Assembly: GCF_965204195.1 (NCBI RefSeq)
Contig: NZ_OZ241975.1
Location: forward strand, 1,860,001-1,924,000
Origin: Poriferisodalis sp965204195
Lineage (GTDB): Bacteria; Actinomycetota; Acidimicrobiia; Acidimicrobiales; Poriferisodalaceae
DNA: 64,000 nt
Direction: 5' to 3'
Numbering within the stretch: the stretch's first letter is position 1; each line of letters begins with the position of its first letter. Both the position numbers and the translations under genes were made by a program. Under the pieces are notes generated by a model, which worked only from the letters and a program-made list of their open reading frames with translations, made no database searches and was not told the DNA's origin. This document shows, piece by piece, positions 23,856-32,168 of this stretch.

Positions 23856-25403
23856 ATGAGCGATTCGAGTGCGCCGTCCGAACTGAACAACCGGCAGCGC
23901 CAAGCCGTCGCCGATCTCGGCATCGACGAACTGGTGGAGGTGTTGCATCCCGCCTTCGAGCCCGCCTCTGGCTCTTCCGAGATGGCGGTACTGACGACTG
24001 GTCTGGCGGCGTCGCCGGGGGCGGCGTCGGGGTTGGTGGCGGTGGGTTCGGAGGCGGCGCTGGACCTGGCGTCGGCGGGCAGCACGGTGATCTTGGTTGC
24101 TACCGAGACCACCCCGGCCGACGTGGCGGCGATGGGTCTGTCGGCGGGAATCCTGACCGCCCGGGGTGGGCTGGCGAGCCATGCGGCGGTGGTGGCCCGG
24201 GGTTGGGGCATTCCGGCCGTGTGCGATGCTCGCGACGTCACGGTGGAGGCTGATTGCTTCACGGTCGGGGATCGGCGCATTGACAACGGCACGCCGATCT
24301 CGATCGACGGCTCTACCGGCGAGGTGGCGCTGGGGGATCGTGAGATTGCCGCGCCGGCTGTCGGCGGTGCTGAGGTCGGCTCAGGGCCCGGTTCGGCGCT
24401 GCCGACGGAGATCGCTGAGGTGCTCGAGTGGGCGGATCAGGTCGCTGCCGGCCGGTTCGCCGTGCTCGCCAATGCGGACACCGCGGCTGATGCTGCGACG
24501 GCGCGGGCGCTCGGGGCGCAGGGCATCGGATTGTGCCGTACCGAGCACATGTTCTTGGAGCCCGACCGGTTGGAGATCGTGCAGCACGTCGTGCTGCGCG
24601 GGCACGACGAGCACGTCCACGATCTCGCAGCGGCCCAGCAAGCAGATTTTCAGGAGCTGCTGGCGGCAATGGACGGACTGCCCGTCACGGTCCGGCTGCT
24701 CGATGCGCCCATGCACGAGTTCCTTGCCGGTGCAGTCCCCGACGAGGCCGCGCAGTGGCACGAGCACAACCCGATGCTCGGCGTGCGCGGCGTGCGGCTC
24801 GGCCTGTTGCGCCCCGAGCTCTATGCCGCTCAAGTCGAGGCACTCGCAGCTGCCGTGGCCGACCGTCGTGCCGCAGCTGGCGACCCCCGCGTCGAGATCA
24901 TGGTGCCGCTGGTGTCCACGGCCGGTGAGCTGACGGCCGCCGTGCGTGCGGTGCGCTCGACGTGGGAGAACGCAGATGGCGGCGGGGTGCCGCCGATCGG
25001 CACCATGATCGAGACGCCGCGTGCCTGTCTCATCGCGGGTGAGCTGGCGACCGGTGCAGAATTCGCGAGCTTCGGCACCAACGACCTCACCCAGATGACA
25101 TTCGGCTTCAGCCGCGACGACACGGCGGCACAGGTCATTGCGCCCTATGTCGCCGACGGGCTGCTGGATGCCGATCCGTTCGCCTCGCTCGACCGTACCG
25201 GCGTCGGCGAGCTTGTCAGCAGCGCGATGGCGCGAGGGCGCGCCGCCAATCCGGAGCTGCGCGCGGGCATCTGCGGCGAGCACGGCGGCGACCCAGCCAG
25301 CATCGAATTCGCAGTGCAAGCCGGCCTCAACTACGTGTCCTGTTCGCCCTACCGCGTACCAATAGCCCGCCTAGCCGCCGCCCAAGCCTTGTTGACTGCC
25401 TAG
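23856..25403 (+). CDS. PEP-utilising enzyme: C-terminal half of pyruvate phosphate dikinase
   Basis: About 515 residues: a phosphohistidine swivelling domain (GGLASHAAVVARGWGIPAVC) followed by the PEP/pyruvate-binding barrel with dikinase-specific blocks GLCRTEHMF, MIETPRACLIA, FGTNDLTQMTFGFSRDD and catalytic GICGEHGGDP. The N-terminal ATP-grasp half of a normal dikinase (about 880 residues) is absent. The protein must work with a separate ATP-binding subunit or have another phosphotransfer role. ATG 23856 is preferred over TTG 23826; neither has a clear ribosome-binding site. A truncated paralogue lies upstream, separated by the inserted module. Confidence 0.85.
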   Translation: MSDSSAPSELNNRQRQAVADLGIDELVEVLHPAFEPASGSSEMAVLTTGLAASPGAASGLVAVGSEAALDLASAGSTVILVATETTPADVAAMGLSAGILTARGGLASHAAVVARGWGIPAVCDARDVTVEADCFTVGDRRIDNGTPISIDGSTGEVALGDREIAAPAVGGAEVGSGPGSALPTEIAEVLEWADQVAAGRFAVLANADTAADAATARALGAQGIGLCRTEHMFLEPDRLEIVQHVVLRGHDEHVHDLAAAQQADFQELLAAMDGLPVTVRLLDAPMHEFLAGAVPDEAAQWHEHNPMLGVRGVRLGLLRPELYAAQVEALAAAVADRRAAAGDPRVEIMVPLVSTAGELTAAVRAVRSTWENADGGGVPPIGTMIETPRACLIAGELATGAEFASFGTNDLTQMTFGFSRDDTAAQVIAPYVADGLLDADPFASLDRTGVGELVSSAMARGRAANPELRAGICGEHGGDPASIEFAVQAGLNYVSCSPYRVPIARLAAAQALLTA

Positions 25404-25547
25404 CCGGCGACCCAACAGCGAAGCCACGGACGGCACGCCGCACTGCGGCGAGAGATCGTGCGCCAGCAAGCCGAGAAATCGTCGTGTGTCCGAGGGACGG
25501 CTGTGCCAAGGTGTGGATGTCGGCATGTGCCCGACGCGGAGTTGCGG

Positions 25548-25790
25548 ATGCCTTCCCAAGCGCGGTCGAATCATGACGCCTACCAGCGTTTCCATCGCGA
25601 GCAGATGGAGGCCGACCACTTCGGCAAGATCGCCCTGTTGCACGACGGTGCAGTAGTCGGTATCTACGAAGACAGGGAATCCGCCTACTCAGTCGGCATC
25701 ACGCAGTACGGGTCGGGCGAGTTCTCGTTCGAAGAGATCGGCGCCCAGCCCATCTTCGTGAGCCTGCCCATCGTGGGCCAGGAGCGTTGA
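25548..25790 (+). CDS. Small conserved hypothetical protein
   Basis: An 80-residue soluble protein from ATG 25548. The core LLHDGAVVGIYEDRESAYSVGITQYGSGEFSFEEIGAQP resembles small proteins of unknown function often found beside retropepsin-like aspartyl protease genes, but no such gene follows here. A GTG seven codons upstream could also start it. The 144 bp after the dikinase stop hold no other gene that I can support. Function unknown. Confidence 0.5.
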   Translation: MPSQARSNHDAYQRFHREQMEADHFGKIALLHDGAVVGIYEDRESAYSVGITQYGSGEFSFEEIGAQPIFVSLPIVGQER

Positions 25791-25899
25791 ATGGACTGAC
25801 AGTGGCCGTTCAGAACCGGTGTCCTCCAATGAACACGGCTGCCAGTGCCTCGCCGGACATGCAATCGTAGAGCTGAGTCGTGATTAGCTGGTGCTGGTA

Positions 25900-25909
25900 C
25901 CATATATGG
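25900..25909. promoter_or_regulatory. Palindromic operator/-10 of the vapBC operon
   Basis: CCATATATGG is a perfect palindrome directly upstream of the vapB ATG (25911). It overlaps TATATG/TACCAT hexamers that could form the -10. An operator at the promoter is usual for ribbon-helix-helix antitoxin autoregulation. Confidence 0.5.
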
Positions 25910-25910
25910 C

Positions 25911-26117
25911 ATGCACAAAACCACCGTCTACCTTCCCGAGAAGATCAAGGCAGGCGTGGAACGCGAGGCCCGACTGCGGTCGTGCTCCGAAGCCGAGGTG
26001 ATCCGCCAAGCCGTCGCCGACGCGGTGTCGCGGCCCGCCCCCCGGTCAGGCATCATTCCCGGCGACAGCGCATGGGCGCTCGATGCCGACGAACTGCTTG
26101 CAGGCTTCGGCGAGTGA
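25911..26117 (+). CDS. vapB: VapB-type antitoxin (ribbon-helix-helix)
   Basis: A 68-residue protein whose first 45 residues are a ribbon-helix-helix DNA-binding domain (MHKTTVYLPEKIKAGVEREA, then CSEAEVIRQAVADAV). The C-terminal tail, with GDSAWALDADELLAGFGE, would wrap the toxin. It neutralises the PIN RNase encoded next and represses the operon. The toxin GTG overlaps its stop by 4 bp. A palindrome overlapping the likely -10 lies just upstream. Confidence 0.85.
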   Translation: MHKTTVYLPEKIKAGVEREARLRSCSEAEVIRQAVADAVSRPAPRSGIIPGDSAWALDADELLAGFGE

Positions 26118-26530
26118 CTGTCGTCGCTGACACCAGCGCCCTGATCGCGTTCTACAGCGAATCGGGAACCGAACATGACGGTGTGAGCGCATGGCTAGCG
26201 GCCCATGACGAGCCGATCGTTGTCTCCCCCTACGTTGTCGCGGAGCTCGATTACCTCGTCGCCACCCGCAAAGGCGTGGATGCCGAGTTGGCTGTGCTGG
26301 CCGAACTGGCCGGGGGCGCGTACGAGCTCGCCGCGATGACCACCGCTGACATAGCGCTGGCTTCGGATCTCATCGCGCGGTACCGGGATCTCGGCATCGG
26401 CATCACAGATGCCTCGTTGGTAGTGCTCGCTGCGCGCTATGGGTCCGACACGATCCTCACACTGGACCGTCGGCACTTCGGCGCACTGCGCTCTCTCAGC
26501 GGAGAACCGCTTCACATCGTCCCGCAGTAG
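26114..26530 (+). CDS. vapC: VapC-type PIN-domain toxin RNase
   Basis: A 138-residue PIN-domain protein from GTG 26114. The acidic residues expected of the metal site are visible: D in VVADTSALIAFY, E in VVAELDYLV, D in GITDASLVVLAARY, and D in LTLDRRHF. VapC toxins are Mg2+-dependent endoribonucleases that cut tRNA or rRNA when the antitoxin is degraded. Its start overlaps vapB by 4 bp. The target cannot be read from sequence. Confidence 0.88.
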   Translation: MTVVADTSALIAFYSESGTEHDGVSAWLAAHDEPIVVSPYVVAELDYLVATRKGVDAELAVLAELAGGAYELAAMTTADIALASDLIARYRDLGIGITDASLVVLAARYGSDTILTLDRRHFGALRSLSGEPLHIVPQ

Positions 26531-26568
26531 CCGCTGCCAGGACGAGCCGATGTGTTGCAGGCAGTTAC

Positions 26569-26574
26569 TAGCGT
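26569..26574 (+). promoter_or_regulatory. -10 element (TAGCGT) of dnaG
   Basis: TAGCGT lies 9 nt before the dnaG ATG (26584), and no Shine-Dalgarno is present. This fits a leaderless or near-leaderless transcript. Confidence 0.5.
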
Positions 26575-26583
26575 CATCGGCAG

Positions 26584-28683
26584 ATGAGCATTCGGGATTC
26601 CGACGTGCAGCGTGTGCGCGAGGCGACCGATCTTGTCGCGCTCATCGGCAGGCGGGTGAGCCTGAAGCGTGTCGGCAGCCGTCACGTGGGGCTGTGCCCT
26701 TTCCACACCGAGAAGACGCCGTCATTCAGCGTCAACGGCGCTGAGGGCTTCTATCACTGCTTCGGCTGCAGGGCCTCGGGCGATGCCATCACGTTCCTGC
26801 GCGAGACCGAGCACCTGGACTTCGTCGAGGCAGTCGAGCAGTTGGCAGCTGCGGCGAACATCGAGCTCACCTACGACGCGCCCGGCGCGCAGCGCGCCAA
26901 CCAGCGCCGCAAAGAGCTTCTGGACCTGCTGGAGCGCGCCGCTCGCTTCTACCACGAGCGCTTGATGAGCAGCCCTGATGCGGGCGAGGCGCGGGCGTAC
27001 CTGCGACGGCGGGGCTACGACCGTGAGACGGTGGTGAAGTGGCGCCTCGGCTACGCGCCGCCGCTGTGGGATGCGCTGTGCCAGCACCTCAGCGCCCCGC
27101 CCGACCAGCTCGCCGCCGCGGGACTGGCCTACGCGGACTCACGGCGTGGAAGTGGCGCCAGCGGTTCGGCAGATGAGGCCGATGAGGCCGAGCCGTCCAC
27201 GGGCAGCCAACGTGGCGAGGCATCCGACTTTTTTCGGGATCGGGTCATGTTCCCGATCAGCGACGCCAGCGGCCGGGTGGTCAGCTTCGCCGGGCGCGTC
27301 CTGCCCCGGGCGGATGAGCCGCCGCCGAAGGGCCCGAAGTACAAGAACACCGCTGGCACGGCGGTCTACGACAAGAGCAAGGTGCTCTACGGGCTACATC
27401 TCGCCAAGCAGACAGCGCGCAGCACCGAGCGGATCGTCGTCTGCGAGGGTCATACCGACGTCATCGGCTGCGACTTGGCCGGCATCTCCGAGGCAGTTGC
27501 CACCTGCGGCACAGCGCTGACCAAACAGCACGCCGAGCTGCTGTCGCGTTCCGCCAAGCGCATCGTGCTGGCCTTCGACGCCGACGCCGCAGGCCAGACC
27601 GCTGCCGAGCGAGTGCACCAGTGGGAGCGGGAGTTCGGACTCGACATCTTCGTGGCGGCACTCCCGCCCGGATCCGATCCGGGTGACCTCGCAGCGAGCA
27701 ACCCGCCTGCGCTCCGCAGAGCGCTCGACGAGGCCCAGCCGCTGCACGCCTTCCGGGCCGAACGCATCCTGGAGCGGGCCGAGCTCGACAGTCCTTCAGG
27801 CCGCGATCGCGCGGCAGACGAAGCAGCCGAAGTGCTTGCCGTGTACCCGTCTGACATCTTGAGGGACACGGATTTTGAGCCCATCGCGAAGCGCATCCCA
27901 ATGGAAGTCGATGACTTACGGCAACGCGTCACGAGGGCTCGTGAACGTTTGACCAATCGCCCGACGTCTGCCCAAACCCACGCGGATGAAGTTCCCCCGC
28001 CACCTGATCCCGGTGACGACTACTTCGAGGCGGAGCTCGGGGCTGAGTGGGAGCCAACGCACGAGCCGACCGGTGAGTCTGTCGCATCACCGCTAGCTCG
28101 CCGAATACATGTGTGGATCAACCAAGCGGCCCAGAACCGAGCTCGGCGAGAGCGAGAGTTGCTTGAGGCGGCGGTAGTTCTGCAAGGTGACGCCGCGGCG
28201 CTCATAACGCCGGGGCACTTTGTAAGCGACACTGCGAGAGCTGCGTTTTCTCGCATTACCTCCGACCCGCACTGGCGCAGGACCATCGAACTGCGATCAG
28301 CAGACTCAGCAGTCGCTGTCGGCGAATCTGAAGTGTTCGATGACGACATCGGCCAGCTCTTGGCATCAATCGCAGCGGAGGGAGAGAAGCTGTCGGTCGA
28401 GGGTGCGATCGACCGGATCGCGAAGTCTTGGTCGGATCGCGTGCAGGGCGAGATAGCCCGGATGAGTGACGGTGACGTGATTCCCTTTGTCCACATTGAG
28501 GAGGACATCTCGAAGGATGAGCGTTACCGGATACACCGCGCCATGCGGATCCGGCTGGTACGGCGTCGGAGTGAGCTGAGAGATGTCAATCTTCAGGTGG
28601 GCGCGATACAAGACCTTGCGAGATTGGACCGAGGAGAGATAGGTCTGTCCGAGATCCTCGCCGCGGAACCGGCTCCGAGTTGA
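26584..28683 (+). CDS. dnaG: DNA primase
   Basis: A 699-residue DnaG. The N-terminal zinc finger uses C38, H41, C59 and C62 (CPFHTEKTPSF, CFGCRASG). The catalytic TOPRIM core has VCEGHTDVIG and LAFDADAAGQTAAE. A Ser/Glu-rich insertion (about residues 193-215) interrupts the RNA polymerase domain, and the C-terminal helicase-binding domain is longer than in E. coli and poorly conserved. DnaG makes RNA primers at the fork. The last 700 bp have a somewhat lower GC content than the first part. tRNA-Asn follows convergently. Confidence 0.95.
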   Translation: MSIRDSDVQRVREATDLVALIGRRVSLKRVGSRHVGLCPFHTEKTPSFSVNGAEGFYHCFGCRASGDAITFLRETEHLDFVEAVEQLAAAANIELTYDAPGAQRANQRRKELLDLLERAARFYHERLMSSPDAGEARAYLRRRGYDRETVVKWRLGYAPPLWDALCQHLSAPPDQLAAAGLAYADSRRGSGASGSADEADEAEPSTGSQRGEASDFFRDRVMFPISDASGRVVSFAGRVLPRADEPPPKGPKYKNTAGTAVYDKSKVLYGLHLAKQTARSTERIVVCEGHTDVIGCDLAGISEAVATCGTALTKQHAELLSRSAKRIVLAFDADAAGQTAAERVHQWEREFGLDIFVAALPPGSDPGDLAASNPPALRRALDEAQPLHAFRAERILERAELDSPSGRDRAADEAAEVLAVYPSDILRDTDFEPIAKRIPMEVDDLRQRVTRARERLTNRPTSAQTHADEVPPPPDPGDDYFEAELGAEWEPTHEPTGESVASPLARRIHVWINQAAQNRARRERELLEAAVVLQGDAAALITPGHFVSDTARAAFSRITSDPHWRRTIELRSADSAVAVGESEVFDDDIGQLLASIAAEGEKLSVEGAIDRIAKSWSDRVQGEIARMSDGDVIPFVHIEEDISKDERYRIHRAMRIRLVRRRSELRDVNLQVGAIQDLARLDRGEIGLSEILAAEPAPS

Positions 28684-28721
28684 TGAGCTACTGATGGCCT
28701 GCCAACGGCCGCGGCCGAGTG

Positions 28722-28794
28722 CTCCGGGGGTGGGGCTCGAACCCACGACAAACGGATTAACAGTCCGCTGCTCTGCCAACTGAGCTACCCCGGA
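28722..28794 (-). tRNA. tRNA-Asn (GTT)
   Basis: A 73-nt cloverleaf on the minus strand. The acceptor stem TCCGGGG pairs with CCCCGGA, followed by discriminator G. The D arm contains TAGCTCAGTTGG, the anticodon loop is CTGTTAA (anticodon GTT), and the T arm contains GGTTCGAGCC. CCA is not encoded. Confidence 0.97.
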
Positions 28795-28873
28795 CCGAAC
28801 GGGCCGCGCTGCGCCCCGAACGTGCGGAGCAACGATACCGGTGGTGAGGCGAGGTGGCCGTGAACGCGTGCGC

Positions 28874-31800
28874 CTATTTGTCGCGGGTGATCGACACCGC
28901 GTGGGTGTCGCCGTCGTCGGCGGTGACCGTGATGGTGTAGCCGCGCAGCGTCACCGACTCGCCGGGCTCAAGCACTGGGAAGTCGTCGACTTCGAGGTCG
29001 CCGTTGTCGCCTGCGACCCGCAACGGCAGTTGGCCCGAACTGCGCAGGCTGTCAACCGTGTACACCAGCACACCCTCGGTGATGAGCCGGGGGAAAGTGG
29101 TGACGGCACCCGAGTCGGCCGCCTCGTAATGGCCGCCGGCGTCGTAGCCCAGCTTGCGCCGGCTCTCGATCACGATCATCTCGCGGGCGTTGAGCGGCAC
29201 CGCCGCCATCACCATGCCGTCGTCGGGTTCTGCGACCGGCGCGAGTGTCACGCTGACGGTCTCGCCGGGATCGGTGTCGCTGAGGCAGCTCACCTGCGCA
29301 TCGCTGAGCCAGCCGAGCTGCCAGCGGCTCCACGCCAGCATCTCCTCGATGCGCAGATGGTGCCGGTACGCCGTGGAGACAGCACCGTCGGGATAGGTCC
29401 AATCGTGGGCCAGCCGGGGGTCGTTCTCGTCCACCAAGAAGTACGCCCACATATTCATGCGGCCCCACTCCGATGCGATCCACCATTTCCCGTCGGGCGC
29501 TTCACGATCGGCGAACACCCGGCCGTAGGAGTACAGATCGGCCAAGCCGAGATTGTGAACGAGTTCATGCGAGGCGACCGATCCCCACTCCTGTGGGGCG
29601 CCCTCGGCGCCACGATGCACGCTGTTGATGAGCGTCGACGGCCACGTGCCCGACGCAGAGCTGAACGACGCGTGGGCGAAACCCCCGCCGGCGAAATGAC
29701 TGCTCGCCAGCACCACCATGACGGTGTCGATGTCGGCGAAGTCGAAGCTCGGCGCGGCCAGTTCCATCGCATGACCGATCGCAGCCGACGTCACCGCTTG
29801 GTTGCTCAGCTGGTTCGTCTGGATGAAGCTGCCGAACTCACGCTCGGAGCGGAGCCAAGCGTGGTGCGGCACCAGCTCCACGTCGAGCTGGCCGTAGCTG
29901 ACCGACTCGAGATAGTGCTCCACGTAGGGCAGTCCCTGTTCGGCCTCTTCGGCTGTGGTGTGGGCGGCCTCGGCGTCGGAGAAATCCATGAACAGCACAG
30001 CGACCCGGAGGGTGCCCGTCGCCGATACAGCCCAGCGGGGCAGCGGGAAACCCGCCGTCACGCCCGAGACGCCCCGGGGGCGGCAGTCCGCGGCCAGCAT
30101 CGCCGGTTGCCCGCTCGCGCCGGTCACATAAGCCCGGTGCTTGCCGTCAGTGTCGATGGTGTGGAAGGCGATGCGCTGCCCGTCGGGCGACCAGCGAGGC
30201 GCGAGAGTGCGGAGACCCTCGTCATAGATCACCTCCTCGTCGGGACCGTCGACATCGGCCACGACGATGGCAGTCCGATTGCCGTCGCCCCGCACAAACG
30301 CGATGCGCTCGCCGTCCGGCGACCATGACAGCCCGCCGTCGAAATACACCGCGGCGTGCACGCGGCGTGCATTGTCGCCGTCGACGTCAGACACCACCAG
30401 GTAGCCGTCGGCCTGGTATGCGAGCGAGGTGCCGTCCGGCGACCAAGCCGGCGAGCGCTCCCACGCACCGCCTGTGTTGAGCGCCTTCGGCTTGTTGCCG
30501 AATGACGTCATCACGACGATGTGGCTATCGCTGCCAGTATGGCGCTCGAAAGCGATCCTCTTGCCATCAGGCGACCAGGTGGGCCAGCTGTCGATCACCT
30601 CGCCTTCGGTGCGCTGGTTGTTGTGGCTGCCGTCGACGTTGACAGTCCATATGTGCGCGACCCAACGATCGTCGGCGTTGTGGAAGCCGCTGACGTAGGC
30701 GATCCGATCACCGAGGGGGGACCACACTGCGGCATGGCGGTAACCGCCGGCCGCGGGCACGAGCCGCTGCCGATTCGCACCGTCATTGTCAACCAGCCAG
30801 AGCGCGCCGTCCTCGGTATAGACAAGACGGCTGCAGTCGGGCGACCATGCAGGGTCTTCGGCGTTGGTCGAGGGCACGAGCTGGCTCGGCTCGTCGTCGA
30901 TGGAGCCTCCGCAGGTGCCTGCCGGCAGGACGCCAGGCGCGGCGGTGGCCTCGCCGTCGTCTGCCTCGTCGGTGGCCTCGCCGTCGTCACCGGTTTCTGG
31001 TTCTTCGCCGGTGAGGTAGGCGTCGATGGCGGTTTGGGACACGGCTGCGTCGCCGCCGAACACCCGCAGGTCCACTGCGTCGTGCTCACCACGGGCGGCG
31101 TCGAGGTAGGCAGCGGTGTCGCCGGGGATCTTGCCGGGGTCGGCGAGCACCAGCGGGGCGCACAGGCGGCCCAGCAGCGGCGCTGCGCTGAACGAGTCGA
31201 ACGGCACCCGGGCGCGGGCCACGCCGATCGTGTCGTTCGCGAAACAGGGCTTCCCGGCCGCGGTGCTGTATTTGTCTTCGGCGAGCTCGGCGGCCTTGAC
31301 CGCGGTGTCGTAGCGGGTGCTGCCCGCCATCCGAGACACGTCGATGCCGAGATCCTCGACGGCCTGCTCGACGGCGTCGCTGAGCGCGGCCGTGCCGCCC
31401 ATCAGCACCACATGTGATATGCCGGCGTCGCCCAAGTAGCCGGCCACATCGGCGTGCAATTCGCCGGGCGGCGTCAGCAGCATCGGATGGATGCCCCGAG
31501 CGGCGAACGGGCCCGCCACGAGCGCGTCGGCGAACACTTCCCCGCTGGCGATCACCGCCGTGCGGCCCAGATTGCCCATCGTGCCCGGCGTGACCCGCCC
31601 CGCAGCCGCCACACCGGTGCCGTACAGGTCATCGCCGGCGACGCGCGCCGCCGTGATGTCGGCCGCTTCGAGCGCTTCGAGCACCTCGGTACCCACGCCA
31701 CGTCCCGGGCCGTGCGCGCCGCCGCTCGCGTCGGGCCCCACCACCAGCGCCTTCGAAACACCCACCCGCTGCAAGAACGCGAGCGCGTCGGCGCGCAGCT

Positions 31801-32098
31801 CCTCTGGCGGAGTCATCAGCACCGGCGCGCCCAGCGCTCCTGCCACCGGCGCGGCCACCACAGCGTCGGTCCAGCGGCGGCCCGACACCAGCACCACCCA
31901 CTCCAACGAGCCGTCGGCGTCGGCGGCCACCGCCTCTGCCACCTGCAGCGACGTCTCATAACGGTCCGCACCGCCATAGCGCGTCACCGACACATCCGAC
32001 CCGTCGCTCTCGGCCGCACCCGCTGCGGTGGCCGGAAGCACCGAGACGCTGACGAATGCGGCGAGCACTGCCAGCATGACCACACCGAGGCGACGCAT
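28874..32098 (-). CDS. Secreted cell-wall-anchored metalloprotease: CWB2 repeats, TolB-like propeller, M6-like peptidase
   Basis: A 1074-residue secreted protein. A signal peptide (about residues 1-29, ending ATAAGA) is followed by three type-2 cell-wall-binding repeats (first RYGGADRYETSLQVAEAV, third RMAGSTRYDTAVKAAELA). A TolB/PD40-type propeller has repeated SPDGxRIAF/V blades (about residues 410-650). The last 400 residues are a zinc peptidase with HELVHNLGLADLY (HExxH), as in M6 immune-inhibitor-A-like proteases. The start at 32098 was chosen because TAGCGT lies 7 nt upstream (leaderless geometry) and the signal peptide begins there; ATG 32122 is the alternative. It likely degrades extracellular protein while held on the wall. 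Confidence 0.82.
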   Translation of the reverse strand: MRRLGVVMLAVLAAFVSVSVLPATAAGAAESDGSDVSVTRYGGADRYETSLQVAEAVAADADGSLEWVVLVSGRRWTDAVVAAPVAGALGAPVLMTPPEELRADALAFLQRVGVSKALVVGPDASGGAHGPGRGVGTEVLEALEAADITAARVAGDDLYGTGVAAAGRVTPGTMGNLGRTAVIASGEVFADALVAGPFAARGIHPMLLTPPGELHADVAGYLGDAGISHVVLMGGTAALSDAVEQAVEDLGIDVSRMAGSTRYDTAVKAAELAEDKYSTAAGKPCFANDTIGVARARVPFDSFSAAPLLGRLCAPLVLADPGKIPGDTAAYLDAARGEHDAVDLRVFGGDAAVSQTAIDAYLTGEEPETGDDGEATDEADDGEATAAPGVLPAGTCGGSIDDEPSQLVPSTNAEDPAWSPDCSRLVYTEDGALWLVDNDGANRQRLVPAAGGYRHAAVWSPLGDRIAYVSGFHNADDRWVAHIWTVNVDGSHNNQRTEGEVIDSWPTWSPDGKRIAFERHTGSDSHIVVMTSFGNKPKALNTGGAWERSPAWSPDGTSLAYQADGYLVVSDVDGDNARRVHAAVYFDGGLSWSPDGERIAFVRGDGNRTAIVVADVDGPDEEVIYDEGLRTLAPRWSPDGQRIAFHTIDTDGKHRAYVTGASGQPAMLAADCRPRGVSGVTAGFPLPRWAVSATGTLRVAVLFMDFSDAEAAHTTAEEAEQGLPYVEHYLESVSYGQLDVELVPHHAWLRSEREFGSFIQTNQLSNQAVTSAAIGHAMELAAPSFDFADIDTVMVVLASSHFAGGGFAHASFSSASGTWPSTLINSVHRGAEGAPQEWGSVASHELVHNLGLADLYSYGRVFADREAPDGKWWIASEWGRMNMWAYFLVDENDPRLAHDWTYPDGAVSTAYRHHLRIEEMLAWSRWQLGWLSDAQVSCLSDTDPGETVSVTLAPVAEPDDGMVMAAVPLNAREMIVIESRRKLGYDAGGHYEAADSGAVTTFPRLITEGVLVYTVDSLRSSGQLPLRVAGDNGDLEVDDFPVLEPGESVTLRGYTITVTADDGDTHAVSITRDK

Positions 32099-32168
32099 CC
32101 ACGGCACGCTAATGCAATGCATGAATTGTGATCAGTTGGGCACACGCCAAGGGGACATGTACCGGTGG

